Shown here: piece by piece, positions 23,898 to 32,587 of the stretch
Layout of the letters: every line of letters starts with the position of its first letter
Numbering within the stretch: the first letter of the stretch is position 1
Origin: CAG-488 sp051881315
GTDB lineage: Bacteria; Bacillota; Clostridia; Oscillospirales; Acutalibacteraceae
Length of the DNA: 63,095 nucleotides
Reading direction: 5' to 3'
NCBI GenBank assembly: GCA_051881315.1
Contig: JBJEPQ010000077.1
Location: forward strand, 1 to 63,095
Made by a program: the position numbers and the translations under genes
Notes under the pieces: model-generated
What the model was told of the DNA's origin: nothing
The model's database searches: none
Seen by the model: only the letters and a program-made list of their open reading frames with translations

Positions 23898-24695
23898 ATG
23901 AAAAAGCTTAAAAGATTACTGGCTGTAATGCTTGTTGCGGTTATGATGATCGGTTTTTCCGCAATTTCATCTTCGGCTGCGGACGGCGTACCTCAATTCA
24001 GCTATAAGATCAAATCACAGACTAATTCCACGGTCGTTCTGGAGTTCTCATATGACGGCGGCGGCTTCAATTCGTTTGACGTTAAATTCGCTGCGCTTTC
24101 CTCCAACATCGGAAGCTGTAAGGAGATAAAGAAAACAACCGATTTCATCAATCTCTGTATGGAGTATGGGGATCAGTATTACATTGTTTCAACTGCGTCC
24201 AATCCTTTGACTGCGATGTTCTCAATCGCCTCCACGAAAACCTTTGACAGAGCTACTTCGATCTGCAACGTTACCTTTGAGAAAAAGACTTCGGCAGAGG
24301 TCACCTCAAAGGATTTTAAGATCGAGTTTTCAAGCTGTGTAATCACTTCGGATGATGTAAATACCGACGTAACCTCAAGGGTTGTTGTCGTTAGAAGTGA
24401 CGCAGGATTTATCACCTTTGACAGTGATTCAATCAGCGCAAACTACAAGAGCAGTAAAAAGATCGGTTACAAGTCAAATTACTCAGCCGATCAGATCAAG
24501 TGGGAATCCTCCAATGAAAAGGTTGCGACAGTTGACAATCAGGGCAATGTCAAGATGACAGGCAAGGGTACGGCAACGATTACGGCAACAAGTCTGGACG
24601 GTGAAGCAACCGCTTCATGTACGGTCAAGGTCAATTATTCGACCGTTCAGTGGATTATCATTATCGTCCTTTTCGGATGGATTTGGTATATTTAA
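23898..24695 (+). CDS. Secreted cohesin-like / Big_2 protein with C-terminal membrane anchor
   Basis: 265 residues: signal peptide (1-28), a beta-rich domain (about 30-160; VVLEFSYDGGGFNSFDVKF, ATSICNVTFEKKTS) that resembles cohesin-type or surface-layer beta sandwiches, a Big_2 immunoglobulin-like domain (about 172-245; IKWESSNEKVATVDNQGNVKMTGKGTATITATS), and a final hydrophobic segment WIIIIVLFGWIWYI that can hold it in the membrane. The cohesin reading is a pattern match and not certain. If right, it could hold dockerin proteins such as the protease at 7093-8904. It has its own promoter and a bidirectional terminator. Confidence 0.75.
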   Translation: MKKLKRLLAVMLVAVMMIGFSAISSSAADGVPQFSYKIKSQTNSTVVLEFSYDGGGFNSFDVKFAALSSNIGSCKEIKKTTDFINLCMEYGDQYYIVSTASNPLTAMFSIASTKTFDRATSICNVTFEKKTSAEVTSKDFKIEFSSCVITSDDVNTDVTSRVVVVRSDAGFITFDSDSISANYKSSKKIGYKSNYSADQIKWESSNEKVATVDNQGNVKMTGKGTATITATSLDGEATASCTVKVNYSTVQWIIIIVLFGWIWYI

Positions 24696-24716
24696 ATTAT
24701 AATAAAATAAAAAATG

Positions 24717-24758
24717 AATTCGCCCCGTTTGTTGTTTTTGTAACAAACGGGGCGAATT
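24717..24758. terminator. Bidirectional terminator
   Basis: AATTCGCCCCGTTTGTT (24717-24733) pairs perfectly with its complement at 24742-24758, a 17-bp stem serving two convergent genes. Confidence 0.9.
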
Positions 24759-24762
24759 TAAT

Positions 24763-25974
24763 TTACCACTGCATTGTGACTTCTTCTTTTTCGTATTTTG
24801 AAGTGTATTTCTCCTGATAATAGTTTTCAAGTGAAACCGAAAGCTTTCCGTCAGGGGATAGGGTGATTACAGTACAGCCTCTTTGAGCTCCTTTTTTGTT
24901 CAGATCGGTGTACGCAAGATAATCAATACTCATTCCGTAAGTAAGGCGAATACCCTTGTATTCAAGCGAGGCATTGTTAACGTGGTCATGACCGCAGAAA
25001 ATGCCTTTTGTTGATCCGAGCTCAAGCATTGTTTCAAACATATTGTCCGGATATATTCCACAGTAGGATTTTTCATCATCCTCGTGATACCATCCGTCAA
25101 AGTATTTCACGTTTTCGGTATCCTGATAGTTGTTTTCTCTGAACTCATTCCATGCCATTCCGTATTCTTCAAGCGGAATATGGAAGAATGCGAGGGACGA
25201 AAACATCGGACATTTGGGGTCAATAGCCTTGTTTTGTGCGTCTATAGAAAGCACAGCGTCCTTGTACCACTGAATTTGATTTTCGTGAATGTTATCGTAT
25301 TTCCACTGAATTCCGAGAATATCTCCATCGGTGTAATCGTGCGAATCTAACATAAAGAAAGCGTTTTTAACAAGTCCATTGGAATTTTTGACCTTGATTA
25401 TATGGTTGCCGTAGCCGTCAACATCCTCCGGTCCCTCCTGATAGAGAGAATATTTAAGATCAGGATCAGCCCAAAGATCGGAAATCTGCTGTCTTGTGTG
25501 TGTGCCGTATGCCTCGGAATCGTGATTGCCGAAGCATACCGTATAATAAACACCGAGCTTTTCCATAAGAGTGATGAGAAGCTTTGTCGAGATCTCGTTG
25601 TTAAATGTTCCGGCTTGGAACGGCACAGGATAAACCATATCTCCCGTAAGAACAACCAGGTCGGGCTTTTCTGCCGTAATCATAGCGGCAACGGCGTTCA
25701 TGGCTTTGGCATCTTTTTTAAGTGAGAACAAGCCGCCGCCGATGTGGATATCTGTCAGCTGAACGACTTTGAAATCTCTGTCCGTTGTGAAAGTCCAGCA
25801 TCCGTCTTCGTCAAGCTCAGGAATAAGCTGATTTTCATAATAAACTTTTTCAAACGATTCAGCTTTTTCATAATTACCTGAGTTTACTGCCCTTGTTATC
25901 GGTGCGAAAAGAAGGGCGATTGCAGTTATCACACAAAGTATTTTGGTCAGAATTTTTAATAAGAAAGCGGTCAT
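24763..25974 (-). CDS. Calcineurin-like metallophosphoesterase, membrane-anchored
   Basis: 403 residues. An N-terminal hydrophobic segment (about 5-28) is a signal anchor. The catalytic domain shows the five metallophosphoesterase blocks: QLTDIHIG, VLTGDMV, CFGNHDSE, a central His region (FHIPLEEY) and IFCGHDHVN, binding two metal ions. The best general resemblance is to the Dcr2-like/purple-acid-phosphatase-like group; substrate unknown. GGAGG is 6 bases upstream of ATG. Monocistronic. Confidence 0.9.
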   Translation of the reverse strand: MTAFLLKILTKILCVITAIALLFAPITRAVNSGNYEKAESFEKVYYENQLIPELDEDGCWTFTTDRDFKVVQLTDIHIGGGLFSLKKDAKAMNAVAAMITAEKPDLVVLTGDMVYPVPFQAGTFNNEISTKLLITLMEKLGVYYTVCFGNHDSEAYGTHTRQQISDLWADPDLKYSLYQEGPEDVDGYGNHIIKVKNSNGLVKNAFFMLDSHDYTDGDILGIQWKYDNIHENQIQWYKDAVLSIDAQNKAIDPKCPMFSSLAFFHIPLEEYGMAWNEFRENNYQDTENVKYFDGWYHEDDEKSYCGIYPDNMFETMLELGSTKGIFCGHDHVNNASLEYKGIRLTYGMSIDYLAYTDLNKKGAQRGCTVITLSPDGKLSVSLENYYQEKYTSKYEKEEVTMQW

Positions 25975-25999
25975 AATTTATCCTCCTTTAATTTTTTCT

Positions 26000-26028
26000 A
26001 TAATATCATTTTTTCGTAAAACAGTCAA
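26000..26028 (-). promoter_or_regulatory. Sigma-A promoter of the metallophosphoesterase gene
   Basis: On the minus strand TTGACT (26023-26028), 17-base spacer, TATTAT (26000-26005). Confidence 0.75.
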
Positions 26029-26082
26029 TCAAGTGTTTTGAAATTTTTTTAGAAAAATTCGGTAATTATAGGAGAAAAACGC

Positions 26083-27585
26083 TTACAGATTAAGAATATC
26101 CTTAACCTTTGATGCCACTTCCTTTATCTTTGTCGCTCCGTCCTCGACCATTTTTTGAGTTGCAATGGCGGAGTAACCGTCGCATTGACCGATCTCTGCC
26201 GAAGAAAGAGAGTCGATAATGAGTGCCATTTTGATAAATGAAACGGTTTGCTCAAACATCAGCTCGGCGTCGAATTTGTCCATCTCGTGATTATCGCTGA
26301 TAACGCACAGACAGTCGGGAGCCGTGACCAGGGCAATCTCGGGTATTCCGCAGTTGAAAAGCGGCTGTCCCTCTCCGAAATGGAGAAGATTGTGACCTCT
26401 GAGCGTGAGGGTGTGCACCTTGGTTCTGTCTTCGAGTGATTTGAAATAGATGTCGTCCATCATCTTGTTGCCGGTGTAAACAATCTCCGTTTCAACGTCT
26501 CCGACCTGCTTGTATTCGCCGTCCTCGGTTTTCCACATTTTACAGCCGAGATGCTCAACGGAAAGTCCTGCAACAGCTTTAAGATGTCCTTCCTTGCCGT
26601 CCCAATGGCTTCGGTGAGCCGCAAGCCATTTTGAGGTTGCCTGAACTCCGCCGCCGTCAAGATTTTTGAAGCAGGGAAGTCTGAAATGACCTGTGACAAA
26701 CACGAAAATATGTGATCTTTTAAGCGGCTTATCCTTGAGATATTTTATCATCGCAAGCATTGCGATCGGACCGTTTTCCTCAATACAGTTTGTGCCGTCG
26801 GTGTGCGTGTTTATGATTACGCTTTCGCCATCTTCCTCACCGTCAAGCACGCACCAGAACGATTCCGTCTTTGCGTACTCGTCAATAATTCCGTCGAGAG
26901 TGAGAGTGGCAAAAGCACCGTTTTCGGCGGCTTCAATTACTTTTTGCCCGTTCTTCGAGTTTACCCATACGGCAGGAATACCCTGATAGTCAAGAATAAA
27001 TGGCAGATACTGTCCCTCGATGCAGTCGTCGTTTATGCCTTTCCAGATACATATCACCGCTTTAGCTCCCGCAAGCTTTGCCATTTTCAGAAACGGGAAG
27101 TTGACAAAAGCTGTTGCGACAGGTCCGTTATAGTGGCTCGGCAGACTTAAACCCTCCGGTATGCTTCTTTCACGTTCGTTGAATGCAATTTCGCTCGGCA
27201 GAAAATCAAGCTCGTCAACCTCAACAACGGCAATTTTGTCCGCCGTGTTAAGATATCCGACGTGCTTCTCTTTTACGAGGGTAAGCTCCGCCGTAATGCC
27301 CTCGGCAGGAGTTCTGCCCGAATAGGGAAAAGCCGACGAGATTGGTATTTCGGTTTCTTTGTCAAGGTCTTTTATCACAAGCTTTTTATTCGTTTCCTCC
27401 CAACGCATGAAGCGGCTGGGATCGGAAAAGGTTTCTATGCCCATGGAGTGGATCTGATCCTTGAGATATTTGATAAAGTTTCTCTGAGCCTTTGTTCCGG
27501 TAAGTCTGACTCCGAAGGAGTTCATTTTTTCAACCTCTTTTTGCAGAAGCTCAGGTGATGTAATTCCGGTCATATCAATTTTCAT
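26083..27585 (-). CDS. M28-like zinc peptidase with PA-type insert
   Basis: 500 residues, no signal peptide. N-terminal FGVRLTGTKAQRNFIKYLKDQIHSMGIET is typical of M28 aminopeptidases (RLTGT at the start), a central part with VKEKHVGYLNTADKIAVVEV and AGAKAVICI resembles a PA domain, and the metal region INTHTDGTNCIEENGPIAMLAMIKYL gives the H-x-D pair, with EENG where DN-x-SG is usual. GLSVEHLGCKMW may give the next acid. The altered second ligand region makes activity uncertain. GGAGG lies 8 bases before ATG. It is divergent from the YjjG-like gene, with two palindromes between. Confidence 0.78.
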   Translation of the reverse strand: MKIDMTGITSPELLQKEVEKMNSFGVRLTGTKAQRNFIKYLKDQIHSMGIETFSDPSRFMRWEETNKKLVIKDLDKETEIPISSAFPYSGRTPAEGITAELTLVKEKHVGYLNTADKIAVVEVDELDFLPSEIAFNERERSIPEGLSLPSHYNGPVATAFVNFPFLKMAKLAGAKAVICIWKGINDDCIEGQYLPFILDYQGIPAVWVNSKNGQKVIEAAENGAFATLTLDGIIDEYAKTESFWCVLDGEEDGESVIINTHTDGTNCIEENGPIAMLAMIKYLKDKPLKRSHIFVFVTGHFRLPCFKNLDGGGVQATSKWLAAHRSHWDGKEGHLKAVAGLSVEHLGCKMWKTEDGEYKQVGDVETEIVYTGNKMMDDIYFKSLEDRTKVHTLTLRGHNLLHFGEGQPLFNCGIPEIALVTAPDCLCVISDNHEMDKFDAELMFEQTVSFIKMALIIDSLSSAEIGQCDGYSAIATQKMVEDGATKIKEVASKVKDILNL

Positions 27586-27635
27586 AGTTTATTACCTCCT
27601 GATGTTTATTATAAAAACTTAATATCATATGTTTT

Positions 27636-27667
27636 CAATGTATACATTGGACAATTTGTAACAAATT
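27636..27667. promoter_or_regulatory. Two adjacent palindromes in a divergent intergenic region
   Basis: CAATGTATACATTG (27636-27649) is a perfect 14-base palindrome; AATTTGT-A-ACAAATT (27653-27667) is a 7-1-7 inverted repeat 3 bases further on. They lie between the divergent starts at 27585 and 27753, so they may be operators for one or both genes. The regulator is unknown. Confidence 0.5.
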
Positions 27668-27686
27668 TAATGGGTTTCTTATATTA

Positions 27687-27715
27687 TTGATTTTTATTCG
27701 CCTGTATGTTAAAAT
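27687..27715 (+). promoter_or_regulatory. Promoter of the YjjG-like gene
   Basis: TTGATT (27687-27692), 17-base spacer, TAAAAT (27710-27715). Confidence 0.6.
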
Positions 27716-27752
27716 GAAATAAATAACAGCTTTGAATGAAAGGAAAAAAGTT

Positions 27753-28433
27753 TTGAAGTACACAACCCTACTTTTTGATCTTGACGAAACGCTTTTTGAT
27801 TTTTTGAAGTCAGAGGAATATGCCGCCTGCAAGCTTATGGAGCTTTACGGTATTCCTGCAACGAAAGAAAACTATGAGCTTTACTCCGCCATCAATGCCG
27901 AAAAGTGGCTTATGCTCGAAAAAGGGGAGATAACAAGACCTGAGCTCCTTGTTGAACGCTTTGCCGATTTTTTCGACAGGGTAGGGGCAAAAGCCGATCC
28001 TGCCGAGGTCAATATAACCTATATGAAGCTTCTTTCTCAGGCAGGCTTTATGCTTGACGGTGCGCTTGATACCTGCCGCATACTCAGTGAGAAATACACC
28101 CTGTACCTCGTAACAAACGGTACGAAATATGTTCAGACGGGCAGGCTCTCAAATTCTCCGATTATGGAATACATCAAGGGTGTTTTTATCTCGGAGGACA
28201 TCGGCTACAACAAGCCGCAAAAGGAATATTTTGATTATGTTCTTGCCCATATTGACGAAAAAGACAAAAGCAAAATACTTGTGATAGGCGATTCGCTTTC
28301 CTCGGATATTGCAGGAGCGGTCAACAGCGGACTTGACTGCTGTTGGGTGAACAGAAAGAAACAGACGATTAACAGTCCCGCAACCTTTGAAATAGGTGAC
28401 GTTACAGAGCTTTTGGATATTCTGAATACATAA
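27753..28433 (+). CDS. HAD-superfamily phosphatase, YjjG-like
   Basis: 226 residues. Motif I FDLDETLFDF, motif II LVTNGTK, motif III Lys in GYNKPQKEYFDYVL and motif IV VIGDSLSSDIAGAVNSGLDCCWVNR, with a helical C1 cap (about 18-95). The order and wording match the YjjG (TIGR02254) group, which dephosphorylates non-canonical pyrimidine nucleotides and so cleans the dNTP pool. TTG at 27753 follows GAAAGGAAAA and is preferred to TTG at 27732. Confidence 0.9.
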   Translation: MKYTTLLFDLDETLFDFLKSEEYAACKLMELYGIPATKENYELYSAINAEKWLMLEKGEITRPELLVERFADFFDRVGAKADPAEVNITYMKLLSQAGFMLDGALDTCRILSEKYTLYLVTNGTKYVQTGRLSNSPIMEYIKGVFISEDIGYNKPQKEYFDYVLAHIDEKDKSKILVIGDSLSSDIAGAVNSGLDCCWVNRKKQTINSPATFEIGDVTELLDILNT

Positions 28434-28448
28434 AATTTTATTTGTATA

Positions 28449-28477
28449 TTGATTTTGTGCAAATTTTTTGGTATTAT
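28449..28477 (+). promoter_or_regulatory. Sigma-A promoter of the secreted hydrolase gene
   Basis: TTGATT (28449-28454), 17-base spacer, TATTAT (28472-28477). Confidence 0.7.
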
Positions 28478-28509
28478 AAATCTGTAATAATTTATACGGA
28501 GGTTATTTT

Positions 28510-30369
28510 ATGAAAATTTCCAAGAAGATCATTTCCGTAATTCTCTGCGTTGTTATGGTTTTCTCAATTTCAGCCGTTGCAATTTCGGCGAATGCGAAGG
28601 ACGATGTCACACCGGTTATTTTTATTCCCGGTATCGGTCAGTCCCAGACCTACAAGTATGATGACGAAGGCAATGTTGTTGCAAGCTGGAATATGTTCCA
28701 TATCAATACCGATTTCGGCAGCTTCTCCATTACCGATTGGATCAAGATGATCCGCCTTGTTGCAGGTCTTATCACAACTATCGCCGTTCAGAGAGACGTG
28801 GTTTCCGAGAGTGCAATTATCGGCGCACTTGAGGTTCTCTTTGTCGATCACCTCAGAAATGAGGACGGCAGTTTCGTAAATAATGTTGAAACACCCAACT
28901 ATCCCTGCCCGATTTCAGGCTACACCGAGGAGGCAAGAGGAATTTTTGACCGCCGTATACCGTGTCAGGCTCTTGTTGATGAGATCGGTGAGGACAATGT
29001 TTATTGCTACAACTATTCGATTTTCTCCAACACCTTTGAAAACACAGAGGGACTCAATGATTACATAGAGAATGTCGTCGTTCCTCAGACCGGCTCGGAC
29101 AAGGTTATCCTTGTTCCCATGAGCATGGGCGCAAGCGTTGTCAATAACTATCTCAATCTCTATCCCGATTCTAACAGGATTGAAAAGGTTATCAGCGTTG
29201 TCGGCGCATGGCAGGGCAGCGATGTCTTCGGCGATCTTATGCTTGCCGATTTTGATGAGAACGCTCCCGATATGGTCTATACCGAGGCTATTCAGCAGAT
29301 TGGCGTTGACGCTCTGACAGGCTCGCTTATCAACATCGCCGCAAGAATTCTTCCCAAGCAGGAAGTGGACAATCTCCTTTACGACATTGTTTCTTCTTTT
29401 GTTAAGACGCTTATCATTCCGAACACGTCGCTCATCTCACTCTGTCCTCCCGACAGATACGATGAGTTTGCCGATAAATATCTTTCCGATGAGTCTCTTG
29501 CAGGAACAAGAGCTCAGACGGACAGCTATGCAAAGGCACAGCGTGAGCTTAAAGAAAGACTTGAGTATCAGCAGGATAAATACGGCGTAGAATTCTACTT
29601 CATCGCCGGTTATAACCTCGGCTTCGGCGACGGAAGCGGAGACTTCGGCTTCTTCAAGTTCTTTGAAACTCAGGACTCCACAAACTCCGATGAGGTTATC
29701 GAAATTTCCTCAACCGCTCCCGGCACCTCCTATGTTCCGGCAGGCACATCTTTCAGCGAGGAATATATCGCAGATCCGTCTCACCACGTTTCACCCGACG
29801 GCTCGATCGACACCTCGACCGCTTATTTTGAAAAGACAACCTGGTATTTCAACAAGCAGTACCATGAGCTTACAAACAACAATGTCGCCCTGAGCCTTGC
29901 ATATGATATCGCAATGAACAAGGTAAAGAGCATTGACGACTGCACGGATACATATCCGCAGTTTAACGCAGTCAGAGACACCAGAAAGGTTAAACGTTAT
30001 CTTGAGGACGCTGAAAAAGTATTTTCGCTCGATGTCCTTTCCGCAGAGGACGATGCAGCGTTGAAGAACGCAGTTGCAAAGGCAAATGCAATGCTTGCAA
30101 CCACCGTTATTGACACCGAATACGACGCTGAGGTAACGGAGGAGCTTCGTGCGCTTATGGCGGAGCTTGTTGCAAAGTACGATCTTGCAACCGATGAGGT
30201 CAAGGAACAGCTTGATTACAGCGGACTTCAGCGCGGTGATTATAAGCCGGCTTCGGAGCCTGACAAGACAACAGAAATTCTCACCGCCGCTGTCGGAGCA
30301 ACTGCCAAGCTTATGACGATCATCTTCGGCAAAAAAGGATTTGCGGATTTCTGGAGCTTTTTATACTAA
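28510..30369 (+). CDS. Secreted alpha/beta hydrolase, lipase-like
   Basis: 619 residues. Signal peptide (1-29), then VIFIPGIGQSQ, the oxyanion-type HG-like opening of LCAT/PGAP1-type lipases, and the nucleophile elbow KVILVPMSMGASVVNNYLNLYP, where the elbow reads P-M-S-M-G and not G-x-S-x-G. ISVVGAWQGSDVFGDLML follows as in LCAT-like enzymes. The C-terminal third (about 480-610) is mostly helical with Ala/Glu-rich VTEELRALMAELVAKYD. Secreted or surface-associated; substrate, probably an ester or lipid, unknown. Own promoter and terminator. Confidence 0.8.
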   Translation: MKISKKIISVILCVVMVFSISAVAISANAKDDVTPVIFIPGIGQSQTYKYDDEGNVVASWNMFHINTDFGSFSITDWIKMIRLVAGLITTIAVQRDVVSESAIIGALEVLFVDHLRNEDGSFVNNVETPNYPCPISGYTEEARGIFDRRIPCQALVDEIGEDNVYCYNYSIFSNTFENTEGLNDYIENVVVPQTGSDKVILVPMSMGASVVNNYLNLYPDSNRIEKVISVVGAWQGSDVFGDLMLADFDENAPDMVYTEAIQQIGVDALTGSLINIAARILPKQEVDNLLYDIVSSFVKTLIIPNTSLISLCPPDRYDEFADKYLSDESLAGTRAQTDSYAKAQRELKERLEYQQDKYGVEFYFIAGYNLGFGDGSGDFGFFKFFETQDSTNSDEVIEISSTAPGTSYVPAGTSFSEEYIADPSHHVSPDGSIDTSTAYFEKTTWYFNKQYHELTNNNVALSLAYDIAMNKVKSIDDCTDTYPQFNAVRDTRKVKRYLEDAEKVFSLDVLSAEDDAALKNAVAKANAMLATTVIDTEYDAEVTEELRALMAELVAKYDLATDEVKEQLDYSGLQRGDYKPASEPDKTTEILTAAVGATAKLMTIIFGKKGFADFWSFLY

Positions 30370-30377
30370 TATAATTT

Positions 30378-30402
30378 GAGCTGTCGCAAGGCAGCTCTTT
30401 TT
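30378..30402 (+). terminator. Terminator of the secreted hydrolase gene
   Basis: GAGCTGTC and GGCAGCTC form an 8-bp stem with a GCAA loop, followed by TTTTT. Confidence 0.9.
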
Positions 30403-30464
30403 ATGTGTTTACGGCAAATAATCTATTTAGAGACCGCATAAAATATATTATGTTTGCTTTGCCG

Positions 30465-30493
30465 TTGACTAAAAGGGACTTTTGTGGTATGAT
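30465..30493 (+). promoter_or_regulatory. Sigma-A promoter of the phosphoglucomutase gene
   Basis: TTGACT (30465-30470), 17-base spacer, TATGAT (30488-30493). Confidence 0.75.
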
Positions 30494-30543
30494 TTATTCG
30501 GAAAAATGGGGAGATAAAATTTCTCTGAAAAGGAGCATCGTTT

Positions 30544-32184
30544 ATGGATTACAAAGAAAAATATCAACAGTGGCTCACCTTTGACGAAGCTACAAGGGCA
30601 GAGCTTGCGGCGATCACAGATGAAAAAGAAATAGAAGACAGATTTTACAAGGATCTTGAATTCGGCACAGGCGGACTCAGGGGAATTATGGGTGCAGGTG
30701 CCAACAGAATGAACAAGTACACTGTCAGCAAGGCAACCCAGGGACTTGCCGATTATCTCAAAGCGGAGTTTGACGGTGAGCTGAGCGTGGCTATCGCACA
30801 TGATTCAAGAAACAATTCGAGGGAATTTGCCGTTTATGCGGCGGAGGTTCTCTGTGCAAACGGTATCAAGGTTTATCTTTACGACACGCTTATGCCCACT
30901 CCCGTGCTTTCTTTTACGGTCAGATATCTCGGCTGTACGGCAGGTGCGGTTGTTACCGCCAGCCACAATCCCAAGGAGTATAACGGATACAAGATCTATG
31001 ACGAAACAGGCTGTCAGCTTTGCCCCGACGCCGCAAACAAGGTTATCGGATATGTCAATGCAATAACGGATCTCAAGGCTGTGCCGCATATGGCTCTTGA
31101 AGAAGCGGCGGCAAAGGGACTTTATCAGCCTATCGGCAGTGAGGTGCTTGACGCTTTCCTTGCCGAGGTTAAAAAGCAGTCTCTTTATGAGGAGCCGTCG
31201 GATATAAAGATCGTTTACACTCCGCTCCACGGTACGGGCAATGTTCCCGTAAGAAAGATACTGGAGGGTATGAATATTTCAGTCGTTAAGGAGCAGGAGC
31301 TTCCCGACGGAAATTTCTCGACCGTTCGTTCTCCGAATCCGGAGGAAAAGGACGCCCTTACACTCGCTCTCAAGCAGGCGGAGAAAGAGGATGCAGACCT
31401 TGTTTTCGGCACCGATCCCGATTGTGACCGTATCGGAGCAGGCGTAAAGCACGACGGAAAGTATGTACTTATCACGGGCAATCAGATGGGTGCTTTGCTT
31501 GTAAACTTTGTCCTTAATATGAAAAAAGACTCGCTCAACAGCAAGTCAACTCTTGTTAAGACGATCGTTACAAGCGAGCTCGGCGCAAATATTGCACGAA
31601 GCTTCGGACTTCAGGTTGCCGAGACTCTGACAGGCTTCAAGTATATCGGCGATCAGATCAACAGATATGAGAAGTCGGGCGACAGAGAATTTGTTATCGG
31701 CTATGAGGAGAGCTACGGCTATCTTGTCGGCTCGCACGCAAGGGATAAGGACGCAGTCGTTTCCTCAATGCTCGTTTGCCAGATGGCGGCTTACTATTAC
31801 AATCAGGGCAAGACTCTCATCGACGCCCTCAACGATATCTATGACAAATACGGCTATTATCTCGATTCACTTGACACCTTTGTACTCAAGGGAATTGAGG
31901 GAGCGCAGAAGATTCAGAGCCTTATGACCGAGTTTAGAGAGAACGGAAGCAAGTTCTTTGACTCGATCAAGACGGTTTACGATTTCTCAAAGGGAATTGC
32001 GGATCTTCCAAAGGAGAACGTGCTCAAGTATGTGTTTGAGGACGGCTCATGGCTTGCGATCAGACCTTCGGGAACAGAGCCGAAGCTCAAGGTCTATTAT
32101 TCAATTCAGGATAAGAGCAAGGATAACGCTTATGCACGCCTTGAAGCGATGAGATCGAAGCTCCACGAAATAATCAACGGCTGA
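30544..32184 (+). CDS. Phospho-sugar mutase (phosphoglucomutase, PgcA type)
   Basis: 546 residues, four-domain alpha-D-phosphohexomutase. LEFGTGGLRGIMGAGANRMN at the N terminus, catalytic Ser in VTASHNPKEYNGYKIY (about 145), metal loop FGTDPDCDRIG (about 300), sugar loop GYEESYGYLVG and phosphate loop RPSGTEPKLKVYY. It interconverts glucose-1-phosphate and glucose-6-phosphate, feeding glycogen, UDP-glucose and wall polymers. All key residues are canonical, unlike the second mutase at 55620-57140. Confidence 0.96.
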   Translation: MDYKEKYQQWLTFDEATRAELAAITDEKEIEDRFYKDLEFGTGGLRGIMGAGANRMNKYTVSKATQGLADYLKAEFDGELSVAIAHDSRNNSREFAVYAAEVLCANGIKVYLYDTLMPTPVLSFTVRYLGCTAGAVVTASHNPKEYNGYKIYDETGCQLCPDAANKVIGYVNAITDLKAVPHMALEEAAAKGLYQPIGSEVLDAFLAEVKKQSLYEEPSDIKIVYTPLHGTGNVPVRKILEGMNISVVKEQELPDGNFSTVRSPNPEEKDALTLALKQAEKEDADLVFGTDPDCDRIGAGVKHDGKYVLITGNQMGALLVNFVLNMKKDSLNSKSTLVKTIVTSELGANIARSFGLQVAETLTGFKYIGDQINRYEKSGDREFVIGYEESYGYLVGSHARDKDAVVSSMLVCQMAAYYYNQGKTLIDALNDIYDKYGYYLDSLDTFVLKGIEGAQKIQSLMTEFRENGSKFFDSIKTVYDFSKGIADLPKENVLKYVFEDGSWLAIRPSGTEPKLKVYYSIQDKSKDNAYARLEAMRSKLHEIING

Positions 32185-32198
32185 TCGGCAAAAATCGG

Positions 32199-32227
32199 TT
32201 GACAAATCGGCGGCTGTTATGTATAAT
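32199..32227 (+). promoter_or_regulatory. Consensus promoter of tRNA-Leu(UAA)
   Basis: Perfect TTGACA (32199-32204) and TATAAT (32222-32227) with a 17-base spacer; it starts 15 bases after the upstream stop codon. Confidence 0.9.
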
Positions 32228-32248
32228 ATACCAGTCGCCGATAAATAT

Positions 32249-32335
32249 GCCGGTGTGGCGGAATAGGCAGACGCAAGGGACTTAAAATCCCTCGGTGGCA
32301 ACATCGTACCGGTTCAAGTCCGGTCACCGGCACCA
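32249..32335 (+). tRNA. tRNA-Leu (anticodon UAA)
   Basis: 87 nt. Acceptor GCCGGTG (32249-32255) pairs with CACCGGC (32325-32331); A and an encoded CCA follow. Anticodon stem AGGGA/TCCCT with loop CTTAAAA gives UAA at 32283-32285, reading UUA. A long variable arm identifies class II. Acceptor stem and T arm are nearly identical to the tRNA-Leu(CAA) gene at 405-491. Confidence 0.97.
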
Positions 32336-32340
32336 GTCGA

Positions 32341-32383
32341 GAGCCTCGACACGCAATTCGCGTAGTTGAGGTTCTTCTTTTTT
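32341..32383 (+). terminator. Terminator after tRNA-Leu(UAA)
   Basis: GAGCCTCGACACGC (32341-32354) pairs with 32360-32374 with one bulged A and two G-T pairs, loop AATTC, then TTCTTTTTT. Confidence 0.85.
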
Positions 32384-32429
32384 GTGATTTTTATTCTCGC
32401 GTATTAAATCCCTTATTAACATCCGTACC

Positions 32430-32490
32430 AAACCCCAAAGGCATATGTCTTTGGGGTTTACTTTTTACCTCTTCACTATTCACTCTTTAT
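32430..32490. repeat. CCCCAAAG hairpin plus TTCACT-like repeats, copy 2
   Basis: AAACCCCAAAGGC and GTCTTTGGGGTTT (32430-32442/32447-32459) form a 13-bp stem, followed by TTACTTTTTACCTCTTCACTATTCACTC. The unit at 492-550 after the other tRNA-Leu has the same hairpin core and the same trailing sequence, so this is a dispersed element and not a simple terminator. Confidence 0.8.
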
Positions 32491-32522
32491 GAAGTTTATT
32501 ACACCAAGCAATAACAAACAAA

Positions 32523-32570
32523 AGACTTGTACGCAGGGGATATTATGATATATCTCCTGCGTACAAGTCT
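32523..32570. repeat. 21-bp intergenic hairpin
   Basis: AGACTTGTACGCAGG (32523-32537) pairs with its exact complement at 32556-32570; the pairing continues inward to 32543/32550 with one G-T pair, leaving a 6-base loop. No T tract follows on either strand. It could be part of a degraded group II intron that ends at 32666 or an independent palindromic element. Confidence 0.75.
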
Positions 32571-32587
32571 ATACACTCAATATTATT

